Below are positions 50,791 to 58,643 of a stretch of 64,000 bases of DNA, piece after piece; the stretch's first letter is position 1, and each line of letters starts with the position of its first letter. The position numbers and the translations under genes are program-made. The DNA is from CAZBXE01 sp964496125. GTDB lineage: Bacteria; Chlamydiota; Chlamydiia; Chlamydiales; CAZBXE01. The notes below the pieces were generated by a model. The model saw only the letters and a program-made list of their open reading frames with translations. It was not told the origin of the DNA and searched no databases. The stretch is taken from positions 1-64,000 of the forward strand of contig CAZBXE010000009.1 of assembly GCA_964496125.1 (NCBI GenBank). The letters are read 5' to 3'.

Positions 50791-51612
50791 ATGAGAACCC
50801 TTATTTGTCTATGCCTACTGTTTACCCATAGCCTTTCTGGTGACTTTTTCTCGACACTTCTGAATTCACAACCTAACGCAAACCAATTTCTTGTCTATTC
50901 GTTAGCAAATGGATGCAAAACGGGCAAAACAGGCTGCGATACTAAGCTGTTATGCAAGGTAGACGATATGGAGAAGGACCTTTCTGACTCAGTGCTCTCC
51001 AATACGCCACAAGCGTCCAGAGTAGTGACATTTGACATCAAGGGCCTTCCTCAAGGGCAAAACTACTGGCTTTACTCTCTTAATCTATACAATGAGTTAG
51101 AGCCTTTGCATTACTTCAAAAGTGACGATCAAGGCAGATTGGTTGCCGTTGATAACCCTAAGGCTAAAGCTCCTCTTCCTGAGGGAGCTCCTCTCTCAGA
51201 ACTTAAAATAGTTGCTTCTGAAGACAAGATCCGTGTGAGCGAACCGATCAGCTATGTACTTGTTTCCGACAATGGCAAAACGGTTGTCTCTCAACGCGTT
51301 ATCCCCCGTCCTCTAGAAGTTACTGGCACCGGTGGGACAAGGGTGGCCATAGAAATGATGTCTCAGGCCTCTTTTCGGGCTGTTTTCAAGGGTTTTAAGC
51401 CCTACGAAATCTGCATGGTGAGCTCGACCTCAGAGAAAGGAGCAACGCCCTCGACTGTTTATACCATGTCAAAAGCGGGCGACGGGGAAATCAGCCTAAC
51501 TCCTGAAGTGATCGGAAAAAAATATGGGAAGGCTAAACTCCGATTTACGAGGCTCTTTGCGGACAAAGAAGTTCTTTCCCTAGACTACGACTGGGGCGTC
51601 CCCCCAAGCTAA
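50791..51612 (+). CDS. Secreted hypothetical protein ending in a DYDWG motif
   Basis: The frame opens at 50635 but the ATG at 50791, preceded by GGAAG, starts a good signal peptide (MRTLICLCLLFTHSLSG), giving 273 residues. The upstream part of the frame crosses the 38-bp repeat and is not protein-like. The mature protein looks all-beta, with three cysteines near the N-terminus (NGCKTGKTGCDTKLLC), and ends ADKEVLSLDYDWGVPPS. A remnant encoding a very similar end (ADKEGVYLDYDWGIPQ) lies at 57301-57353, so this is a member of a small duplicated family. The function is unknown. Confidence 0.7.
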   Translation: MRTLICLCLLFTHSLSGDFFSTLLNSQPNANQFLVYSLANGCKTGKTGCDTKLLCKVDDMEKDLSDSVLSNTPQASRVVTFDIKGLPQGQNYWLYSLNLYNELEPLHYFKSDDQGRLVAVDNPKAKAPLPEGAPLSELKIVASEDKIRVSEPISYVLVSDNGKTVVSQRVIPRPLEVTGTGGTRVAIEMMSQASFRAVFKGFKPYEICMVSSTSEKGATPSTVYTMSKAGDGEISLTPEVIGKKYGKAKLRFTRLFADKEVLSLDYDWGVPPS

Positions 51613-51645
51613 GCTTACAGAGCATGTTTTTCTCCTCATATTCCA

Positions 51646-53007
51646 TCAGGACAAGTCCACAGCGTCTAAGTAGTGGGGTATAGAAACATTCCAACCCAAG
51701 GCTTCTTTTATCTTGGCTTTCAATGATTCAGCCGCATCAGGCTCGCCATGTGTAATAAAAACTTTCTTTGGTGCTAATTCAAAGCCTTTTAGCCAATCTA
51801 GAATCTCTTCATAATCCGCATGACTAGAAAGCGTTTCAAGATTTTCAATTCGCGCTCTAACCGGAACCATATGACCATGAATTTTTATTTCTTTTTCTCC
51901 TCTAAGCATACGATCGCCTCGAGTGCCTGCCGCCTGAAATCCGGCAAAAAGAATGGTATTTTCTTCCTTTGGCGCATAATGGACAAGATGATGCAAGATC
52001 CTGCCCCCTTCTGCCATGCCGCTTGCAGAAATAATAATGGAAGGGAAAGGCGAATGATTAAGACGCTTCGAATCCTCTGGCGATTGAACATATTCAGCTA
52101 CAGAACAGACTTTAGAGCACTCCTCTTTTGAAAGGCCATGTTCGCTACTATAACGATTCCATAATGTCGTCACATCCTGAGCCATTGGACTATCAAGATA
52201 TACGGGTATATTGTGTGAGAGTCGTTTTTCTTGTTTCAATTTGTAAATATAATAAAGCAGAATCTGCGTACGTCCTACAGCAAAGGCTGGAATGATGACA
52301 GAGCCACCCTTTGCTAATGTGCTATCAATAATCGTTTCTAACTGAGTAAGAACATCAACACTTGGGTGTCTCTTATTTCCATATGTGGATTCCAGCACGA
52401 GGTAATCTGTAAATTTTACTGGAGTTGGGTGGATCATTACGGGGTCGTGAGGGCGGCCAATATCTCCAGAAAAAACTAATGTAGTATCATTTTTCTTAAG
52501 CGTAATGAAAGATGACCCCAAAATATGTCCTGAGTGAGATAGGCTAAATGTTACATCTTTTTTAAGAGGGTATTCTTTATCAAAATCCACGCAGTGGAAA
52601 TACTTCAGTGATTTTTTTGCATCCATTTCAGTATAAAGTGGTAAGGCAGGATGATGCCTAGTGTACCCATAGCGATTAGCGCGTCTTGTATCTTCCTCTT
52701 GAATCCTTCCTGCATCTAGCAAAAGGATTTCGCACAAATCGCGAGTAGCATGTGAAGCGTATATTCTTCCTTGGAAGCCTTGTTTAATTAATAAGGGAAT
52801 ATATCCGCTATGATCCAGGTGAGCATGTGTTATTATGACTGCGTCAATTGTTTTAGGCTTAATTGGCAATGGCTCGCGATTGAGCAGGCGTAATTGTTTA
52901 TAACCTTGGAATAGGCCACAATCGATTAAATATTTTTTATCATCTACCTCTAAAAGATATTTAGATCCGGTAACTGTACAAGTAGCTCCTAAAAACGTGA
53001 GTTTCAT
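51646..53007 (-). CDS. Beta-CASP metallo-beta-lactamase-fold nuclease (CPSF/KH-less type)
   Basis: These zinc enzymes act on RNA. The 453-residue protein has the MBL motifs HAHLDHSG near 61, SGDIGRPHDPV near 178 (motif 4 Asp), a beta-CASP insert with VLESTYGN, AFAVGRTQILLYYIY and SASGMAEGG, and the terminal THGEPDAAESL and SSHADYEEIL motifs. It is 9 bases downstream of upp and probably in an operon with upp and the Ca2+-ATPase. Similar clusters of a P-type ATPase, a beta-CASP protein and a phosphoribosyltransferase occur in other bacteria as I recall, often linked with stress, but I cannot verify this. Confidence 0.88.
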   Translation of the reverse strand: MKLTFLGATCTVTGSKYLLEVDDKKYLIDCGLFQGYKQLRLLNREPLPIKPKTIDAVIITHAHLDHSGYIPLLIKQGFQGRIYASHATRDLCEILLLDAGRIQEEDTRRANRYGYTRHHPALPLYTEMDAKKSLKYFHCVDFDKEYPLKKDVTFSLSHSGHILGSSFITLKKNDTTLVFSGDIGRPHDPVMIHPTPVKFTDYLVLESTYGNKRHPSVDVLTQLETIIDSTLAKGGSVIIPAFAVGRTQILLYYIYKLKQEKRLSHNIPVYLDSPMAQDVTTLWNRYSSEHGLSKEECSKVCSVAEYVQSPEDSKRLNHSPFPSIIISASGMAEGGRILHHLVHYAPKEENTILFAGFQAAGTRGDRMLRGEKEIKIHGHMVPVRARIENLETLSSHADYEEILDWLKGFELAPKKVFITHGEPDAAESLKAKIKEALGWNVSIPHYLDAVDLS

Positions 53008-53016
53008 ACTGGTGAC

Positions 53017-53622
53017 CTATAGATTTGTACCAAAATATCGATCACCAAAGTCACCTAGGCCAGGGATGATACGCTTTTGCTCATCAAGTCCATCATCAAT
53101 TTGTGCCACGACCAAACCAATTTCAGGACACTCCTTTTGAAGGCGTGTCATACCTTCGGGAGCTGCTATAAATGAGATCAAAGTGATCTGTTTTTCTCTT
53201 GCTCCCGCATCTTTCAACACTTTAACTGCCAAGGCCGCGCTCCCTCCGGTAGCAATCATTGGATCTAACAGAAGGACGTGATGATTATGAGTAAACGGGG
53301 GTAATTTCGTGTAGTAGAGTTCAGCAACCGCAGTTTTTTCATCTCGACGCGCGCCAATGAAGCCTATGCTTGCTTCTGGATGGAAGCGCATAAATGGCGG
53401 CAGAAGAACAAGGCCGGATCTTAAAATAGGGATTAAGATGAACTCATGTTTAAAGCATGCACCCTGAGCAGGTGCTAAAGGAGTATCAACAAAGAGCGTA
53501 GCTTTAGGAAAGAGGATATCACTTTCCACAGCAAGTACTGTACCAAGTTGATCTGCAGCTTGCCGATATTGCACAGCTGTAGTGTTACGGTTTCGTAATG
53601 TAGTGATCAATGTTTTTTTCAT
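53017..53622 (-). CDS. upp: Uracil phosphoribosyltransferase
   Basis: UPRT makes UMP from uracil and PRPP. The 201-residue protein shows ILRSGLVLLPPF near 70, the PRPP-binding loop LLDPMIATGGSAALAV near 120, and the C-terminal GLGDFGDRYFGT uracil-binding region. Pyrimidine salvage would be useful to an intracellular bacterium. It is 74 bases downstream of the Ca2+-ATPase and 9 bases before the beta-CASP gene, inside the island. Confidence 0.93.
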   Translation of the reverse strand: MKKTLITTLRNRNTTAVQYRQAADQLGTVLAVESDILFPKATLFVDTPLAPAQGACFKHEFILIPILRSGLVLLPPFMRFHPEASIGFIGARRDEKTAVAELYYTKLPPFTHNHHVLLLDPMIATGGSAALAVKVLKDAGAREKQITLISFIAAPEGMTRLQKECPEIGLVVAQIDDGLDEQKRIIPGLGDFGDRYFGTNL

Positions 53623-53696
53623 ATTTCCTTGGAGATGCGCGGTTTGAACATCTTTTGTTTTTCTTGTTTGTATCAGACAGAAGGAAATAAATCCCT

Positions 53697-56414
53697 CTAT
53701 TTCTGCACATCTTTCTCCCAGTCAAAAAATCGATTAACCAAGTCGCATGAGCACCAGACAACAATCGTTATCGCTAAAATCACCCCCCACTCTCTTATAT
53801 TTAAGGGCACAGTTCTAAAAATGCTCTGCAAAAAAGGCACGTAAATAATAAATAACTGCATGAGAAATGAAAATGAAACAGCAGCTAACACAAGAAAATT
53901 TGAAAAAAAGCTTGTGTGGTACATGGACCTTATAATCTGTACTGCCACTAGTTCTAACACAACAAGAGTCGTAAATGCCATGGTTTGAGCAAGTTCACCG
54001 CTACGGTGCATGCCAGAATAACAAGATGCCAATGTTCCAAGTGCTATGATAAAGCTGATTAAAAGCAAATGGCATGCTTTTTTGCGTGAAATAATTGGAT
54101 CGGTTGGTTTTCTTGGAGAACGCTTTATGGACATAAAATCAACAGGGTCAACCCCTAATGCAACCGCCGGTAGGCCATCCGAAGCTAAATTTATCCATAG
54201 AATTTGTACTGCAGAAAGCGGTACAAAAGGGTTTCCAGAAAAATCGGTAAACCCTATCAGTAGTCCCATAAAAACCACGATGATTTCTGCAATATTTGAT
54301 GAAGCCAAATAGCATACAAATTTAGTGATATTATCATAAATTCCACGACCTTCTTCAACTGCGTTCACAATAGAAGCAAAGTTGTCATCCGTAACAACCA
54401 TATCAGATGCCTCTTTTGCCACGTCCGTCCCTGTAATTCCCATGGCTAAACCAATATTAGCTTCTTTAAGGGCAAGAGCATCATTAACTCCGTCTCCTGT
54501 CATTGCCACTACTTCTCCAAGGGATTTCCAGGCGCGCACAATTCTCAATTTATGAGCAGCTGATGCGCGCGCATATACAGCTACTCTTCTTAAGCATTTT
54601 TTTAGATTGTTATCATCCATATGCTCAAGCAGAGATCCTGTTAGGATGATAGAATCGCTTTTCAATAAATTAAGTTCTTTAGCTATTGCAACTGCTGTTT
54701 CTTTATGATCTCCTGTAATCATAACTGTTGTTATCCCTGCATTTTCACAAGTTTCAATGGATGCCTTTACTTCGGGTCTGGGTGGATCCATCATTGCTAT
54801 GAGCCCTACGAAAATCAGCTCATTTTCTAGTGAATGATCGATTTTTTTTAGAAGCGACAGGGGACGATAGCCTACTGCTAGTACACGAAGTGCCTTCGTT
54901 GCAAGGTAGGCTATCGCATCGGCAATGCGGTTTTTTCTTTCAATAGTAAGAGGTTCGATTTTACCATTACATAGAATAGACTCTGAGTGTACGAGCATAA
55001 TATCGGCAGCACCTTTAACAAAAAGTATGGGGCCTTTATCGGTTTGCCGAAACATACTCATTCTTTTTCTCTCAGAATCAAAAGGATTTTCCGACAAAAG
55101 AGGATGTTCCTTCTCTAAATCCTGCTTAAACAGACTTGCTTTTCCGGCTGCTGCAAGAAAAGCACCCTCTGTAGGATCACCCACGATACTCCAATTCTTT
55201 ACATGAATTTGATGCAATTCTGCGCTATTGCAAAGAACTCCGATTTTTAGTGCGACGAGTAGCTCCGGAATCTCTTTAGGATTGATCGGAGTATGATTGA
55301 TTTCAAAATCACCTTCAGGACTATAACCTGTGCCCGAGACATCTATAAAAGTATTGTTTACCCAAATTGAACGTACAGTCATTTCATTTTGTGTAAGAGT
55401 TCCTGTCTTATCCGTGCAGATGACAGTTGTGCACCCTAAAGTTTCGACAGAGGCAAGCCTGCGGACTAACACATTTCGCTTTGCCATTTTATGAACACAA
55501 ATCGACAAAGCTATTGTAACTATAGCTGGTAGCCCCTCTGGGATAGCTGCAACAGCAAGACTTATCGAAATAAGCAAGTTTTCTATTAAGGGGGTTTTCT
55601 TGAAATACCCTAAGATAAAAACAAGAAACACAATTCCGAGGCAAAGCCATACAAGACGAAGTCCAAGATCGTGCAAACGTTTTTGAAGAGGTGTTTGTTC
55701 TTCATTTCCCTGCTCTAAGAGTGAGGCAATTTTACCAAGCTCAGTTTGAATACCTGTTTCTGTGACAATCATGTAACCTTTTCCACTCACAGCAAGTGTA
55801 CCTAGAAACCCCATGTTTTTCTTGTCGCCTATTGCTAGTTCGTGTTCTTCCAAGGCGTCTGTTATTTTATGTATGGGTAGTGATTCCCCCGTAAGGGCGG
55901 CTTCTTGCGTTGACAGTCCAAAGGCTCGAATAAATCTTCCATCGGCAGGGATATGGTCTCCTGCTTCAATGAGAACAAGATCGCCAGGCACAATTGTTTT
56001 TGATGGAATAGTTTGTAATCTACCATCTCGGACGACTTTAGAAGAGCGAGTGACCATTTTTCGCAAAGCTGCTATGGATTTTTGAGCTTTATACTCCTGA
56101 AAGAATCCAAGCAGTGCATTTAAAATCACAATTGTAATAATTGCAAAGGCATCGATCCACTCCCTTAAAGCTCCTGCAATAATTGCTGCAGCAATTAAGA
56201 CTAAAACGATAACATTCGAAAACTGATCAAAAAATAAATAGAGAATTGATTCTCTTTGTTCTTCAAGCAGTTGATTCTGACCAAATTCCTGGAGTCGTTT
56301 TTGCGCTTCGCTTGTACTTAATCCATGATGCGAATTGGTTTGAAGATTGTAAGTGACTTCTTGCTCTGACTGCAGCCACCAATTTTTAAGAGTATTATTT
56401 GTTTTGAGAGCCAT
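53697..56414 (-). CDS. P-type cation-transporting ATPase (Ca2+-type, P2A-like)
   Basis: The 905-residue protein is a full P-type ATPase. It has an N-terminal cation-ATPase domain (YNLQTNSHHGLSTSEAQKRL), an actuator TGES motif (EAALTGESLPI), helix M4 with AAIPEGLPA, the phosphorylation site ICTDKTGTLTQNEMT, nucleotide-binding KGAAD and MITGDHKETA, and the hinge MTGDGVNDALALKEA. PEGLPA in M4 and the M6 region ASDGLPAVALGVDP suggest a SERCA/PMR1-like Ca2+ or Mn2+ pump; the ion is inferred. It is first in a probable operon with upp and the beta-CASP gene. Confidence 0.93.
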   Translation of the reverse strand: MALKTNNTLKNWWLQSEQEVTYNLQTNSHHGLSTSEAQKRLQEFGQNQLLEEQRESILYLFFDQFSNVIVLVLIAAAIIAGALREWIDAFAIITIVILNALLGFFQEYKAQKSIAALRKMVTRSSKVVRDGRLQTIPSKTIVPGDLVLIEAGDHIPADGRFIRAFGLSTQEAALTGESLPIHKITDALEEHELAIGDKKNMGFLGTLAVSGKGYMIVTETGIQTELGKIASLLEQGNEEQTPLQKRLHDLGLRLVWLCLGIVFLVFILGYFKKTPLIENLLISISLAVAAIPEGLPAIVTIALSICVHKMAKRNVLVRRLASVETLGCTTVICTDKTGTLTQNEMTVRSIWVNNTFIDVSGTGYSPEGDFEINHTPINPKEIPELLVALKIGVLCNSAELHQIHVKNWSIVGDPTEGAFLAAAGKASLFKQDLEKEHPLLSENPFDSERKRMSMFRQTDKGPILFVKGAADIMLVHSESILCNGKIEPLTIERKNRIADAIAYLATKALRVLAVGYRPLSLLKKIDHSLENELIFVGLIAMMDPPRPEVKASIETCENAGITTVMITGDHKETAVAIAKELNLLKSDSIILTGSLLEHMDDNNLKKCLRRVAVYARASAAHKLRIVRAWKSLGEVVAMTGDGVNDALALKEANIGLAMGITGTDVAKEASDMVVTDDNFASIVNAVEEGRGIYDNITKFVCYLASSNIAEIIVVFMGLLIGFTDFSGNPFVPLSAVQILWINLASDGLPAVALGVDPVDFMSIKRSPRKPTDPIISRKKACHLLLISFIIALGTLASCYSGMHRSGELAQTMAFTTLVVLELVAVQIIRSMYHTSFFSNFLVLAAVSFSFLMQLFIIYVPFLQSIFRTVPLNIREWGVILAITIVVWCSCDLVNRFFDWEKDVQK

Positions 56415-56636
56415 TGATTTGGGATCCTCTGCATTTTGCTTTAGGCCGAAGCAAGAAACCTTTGCGCCTTATGACACCTTAGCAATTTATTCCCTAATGG
56501 CTCAATCGAATTGTTGATCCCGCAGGCGCTCGCTGAAGTAATTATTTGAAGGGACTCATGCAGAATCTTAAGATTTAAAGAAAATTAGTAAAAATAAGCC
56601 CCTACTAAGCTGCTTACCCCTCTTTTTCTTCCCATC
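56415..56636. other. Intergenic spacer before MITE copy 2, no gene seen
   Basis: About 220 bases upstream of the ATPase gene. It should hold that operon's promoter on the minus strand. I saw no RNA gene and no clear hairpin. Confidence 0.4.
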
Positions 56637-56808
56637 TATACCCAATGAATTAAAAAGCTAGGAATATACCAAGGAGGCACTTTCAATTTTTGCAACTATA
56701 GCGGCGCCGAAACAACTCTAATTAAAAACCTTAGCGATGCAGGCGGGCAAAAATTGAAAGCCTAAAGGGGCGCAGGCAGAAACCGACTTTTCAGTTTACT
56801 TGGGTATA
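56637..56808 (+). mobile_element. MITE-like repeat element, full copy 2 (172 bp)
   Basis: It starts TATACCCAATGAATT and its far end, read on the other strand, starts TATACCCAAGTAAACTGAAA. The inner stem is CTTTCAATTTTTGC (56680-56693) with GCAAAAATTGAAAG (56747-56760). Relative to copy 1 at 20086, one base pair of the stem has changed on both sides, keeping it perfect. The block TTAAAAACCTTAGCGATGCAGG is nearly the same in both copies. Confidence 0.8.
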
Positions 56809-56844
56809 AATACGTAATCTTACCATCTGCAATACGAGCAGAAC

Positions 56845-56970
56845 CTACGCTAGGAAATAAACATTAGATCCATACTGGTCCTTAACCAGAAGTGTAATAT
56901 CAATTCCCTCCGTAGTAAAAGGGTAGGTCTTCAAGCTTTCTCGCAGCCGCTCGTTGCCATTATATGACTG
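56845..56970 (-). pseudogene. C-terminal fragment of the 187-residue Rhs-linked family
   Basis: On the minus strand this encodes NERLRESLKTYPFTTEGIDI and continues to a stop at 56845. It matches NERLQTHLKTVPFTDKGIEI of the gene at 57355-57918. There is no start and the upstream part is replaced by unrelated sequence, so it is a fragment of a second copy. A real C-terminal part may be split off by the gap nearby. Confidence 0.65.
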
Positions 56971-57017
56971 GGGCATTCCACAAACTATACTACCTCCCGA
57001 CGAGGGCTTTAGCTTCC
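56963..57017 (+). repeat. 55-bp direct repeat flanking the gap (second copy 57328-57382)
   Basis: The 55 bases before the N run are identical to 57328-57382. They include the DYDWG remnant and the end of the 187-residue gene. Such identity at a contig end suggests the assembler stopped in a tandem duplication. Confidence 0.85.
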
Positions 57018-57117
57018 NNNNNNNNNNNNNNNNNNNNNNNNNNNNNNNNNNNNNNNNNNNNNNNNNNNNNNNNNNNNNNNNNNNNNNNNNNNNNNNNNNN
57101 NNNNNNNNNNNNNNNNN
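57018..57117. other. Assembly gap (100 N)
   Basis: Exactly 100 N, the usual placeholder for a scaffold gap of unknown size. It lies among duplicated Rhs-tip sequences, so sequence has probably been lost or collapsed. Confidence 0.98.
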
Positions 57118-57290
57118 TTCCAAAGAAATTATTCCACATCTTGTGCAATAGTCGAACCGGTTCCCTAGCCACACCTTTTAGGCCCATATAGCACCTCCCA
57201 AAGTCATTCACGGCGCCCTGCGATGCATTGTATACGAAACCCACATTAACGCCACCTGCAAGTTCGAAAATGTAAAGAGCATGCTTTTTG
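57118..57290 (-). pseudogene. Duplicated fragment of the DUF687-like Rhs tip
   Basis: About 170 bases almost identical to 58282-58460. On the minus strand it encodes GFVYNASQGAVNDFGRCYMG and the following LLHKMWNNFF, as in the complete domain at 57921-58643. It runs into the gap on one side and into a remnant of another gene on the other. Small indels break the frame near 57280. Confidence 0.75.
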
Positions 57291-57300
57291 CATCTTCAAA

Positions 57301-57353
57301 GCGGACAAAGAAGGCGTCTACCTGGACTATGACTGGGGCATTCCACAAACTAT
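57301..57353 (+). pseudogene. 3' remnant of a paralogue of the secreted DYDWG protein
   Basis: On the plus strand this encodes ADKEGVYLDYDWGIPQ, matching ADKEVLSLDYDWGVPPS at the end of the gene at 50791-51612. No upstream part is present. A shorter piece of it recurs at the left side of the gap. Confidence 0.6.
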
Positions 57354-57354
57354 A

Positions 57355-57918
57355 CTACCTCCCGACGAGGGCTTTAGCTTCCTGATAGGTTTCTTTGTGC
57401 AAAAGGGTGAAGGGGCCCCGATTCCCTCTTTCATCAGTTAGAAATTGAAGGTAACCATCCCCAGCCTTAGCAATAGCAATCTCTGGATCATAAACCTTGT
57501 CTCCTTTCGAATCTTTGATAAAAATGGTGATCTCAATACCTTTGTCAGTAAAAGGAACAGTTTTCAAATGTGTTTGCAAACGTTCATTCGTATTAATTGT
57601 AACTAAAAATTCCTCAACGCAGTCAACCAAAATCTTCCGAAGCTCTTCTTGATTAAGAGGCCCGTTAATCTGAAAACTTAATCCCAAAACATTAACACAG
57701 TCAGCAAGGCCTGCAGTTGTACCAATAGTCCTCATCTTATACCGTTCAGATAAAGTTTTGGCCATTTCTTTCAAAATCCCTTCAGAAACCACAACATATT
57801 CTTCCCGTTGGTAACCATATTTCATGATAGTACTTGAGTTCAAAACGCAATAAGCTTCGCTGTTGGATAATAAAGAAGATATGAAAAAAAAATCAAAAAC
57901 AAAACGTTGGATTGACAT
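57355..57918 (-). CDS. Hypothetical protein downstream of the Rhs tip, 187 residues
   Basis: The protein begins with a hydrophobic, signal-like stretch (MSIQRFVFDFFFISSLLSNSEAYC) and then a mixed alpha/beta domain with GITVFIKDSKGDK-like strands (here GIEITIFIKDSKGDKVYDPE). I do not recognise a family. Its ATG is two bases after the stop of the DUF687-like tip, so it is translationally coupled to it, and a fragment of a second copy occurs beside a second tip fragment. The pairing is that expected of a toxin tip with an immunity or accessory protein, which is inference. Its C-terminus ends within the 55-bp repeat. Confidence 0.65.
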   Translation of the reverse strand: MSIQRFVFDFFFISSLLSNSEAYCVLNSSTIMKYGYQREEYVVVSEGILKEMAKTLSERYKMRTIGTTAGLADCVNVLGLSFQINGPLNQEELRKILVDCVEEFLVTINTNERLQTHLKTVPFTDKGIEITIFIKDSKGDKVYDPEIAIAKAGDGYLQFLTDERGNRGPFTLLHKETYQEAKALVGR

Positions 57919-57920
57919 CT

Positions 57921-58496
57921 TTATATTTTCCCTTTGGTATAATATTGCAAATTCTCCCTCAACATATCCGTATACGTTGGACTTTGGAACTCATGATCAA
58001 AATAAGGTGCGTTTGAGGCAGACGGTAAATCAAAAATCGTGTCCCTGGCCATCAAAGATCCCCTGTAATCAAGTCGTGGAACAAAATCCCGCCAAAAAGG
58101 CGCTCGATAATGCGATACTTTGTCGCAAGTTTCTGGAAAAATATAACCACCTGGGGCAATCGCTATGACAATGATCTTCTTGCGCAAATCCTCCGGATAG
58201 TCAAGAAGGGCATTACGCACAAGAATAGCTCCCTCACTATGACAGGTCATTATAAATCGCGAGTCAGAAGAACTGCTTCCAAAGAAATTATTCCACATCT
58301 TGTGCAATAGTCGAACCGGTTCCCTAGCCACCCCTTTTAGGCCCATATAGCACCTCCCAAAGTCATTCACCGCGCCCTGCGATGCATTGTATACGAAACC
58401 CACATTAACACGACCTGCAAGTTCGGAAATGTAAAGTGCATGCTTTTTCGCATCTTCAAATGTGTTACAAATACCGTTAATAAACCCAAAGCCCAC
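57921..58496 (-). CDS. DUF687-like C-terminal tip of the Rhs protein, separated by an in-frame TGA
   Basis: The 191 residues after the GTG at 58496 resemble the chlamydial DUF687 family as I recall it: INGICNTFEDAKKHALYIS, a GFVYNASQGAVNDFGRC segment and TCHSEGAILVRNALLDYPED. The CHSEG serine resembles an alpha/beta-hydrolase nucleophile elbow, so a lipase-like or esterase-like activity is possible. The frame is open upstream to 58643 and lies in the same frame as the Rhs gene, whose TGA is at 58644-58646. The 49 codons between (TSYSPPKITYCDQYEQRFPG and on) look coding, so this is the tip of one original Rhs protein rather than a separate gene. Confidence 0.7.
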   Translation of the reverse strand: MGFGFINGICNTFEDAKKHALYISELAGRVNVGFVYNASQGAVNDFGRCYMGLKGVAREPVRLLHKMWNNFFGSSSSDSRFIMTCHSEGAILVRNALLDYPEDLRKKIIVIAIAPGGYIFPETCDKVSHYRAPFWRDFVPRLDYRGSLMARDTIFDLPSASNAPYFDHEFQSPTYTDMLRENLQYYTKGKI

Positions 58497-58643
58497 ATCT
58501 CGAACTGACTTAAATTCCTTATCCTTAAACTCAGCTCTCAGAGAAGAAAGCCTGGAACCCGGGCGACCCGGAAAGCGCTGTTCATACTGGTCGCAGTAGG
58601 TAATCTTAGGTGGAGAATAGCTTGTGGCTTGGCTAGTCCAAGT

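Noticed and set aside
58110..58310. Plus-strand frames opposite the DUF687-like tip
   Set aside because: They are antisense to a region with clear protein conservation and have no start signals.
57118..58500. Possible CRISPR array in the repeated region near the gap
   Set aside because: The repeats are long gene fragments, not short regular repeats with unique spacers, and no cas genes are present.
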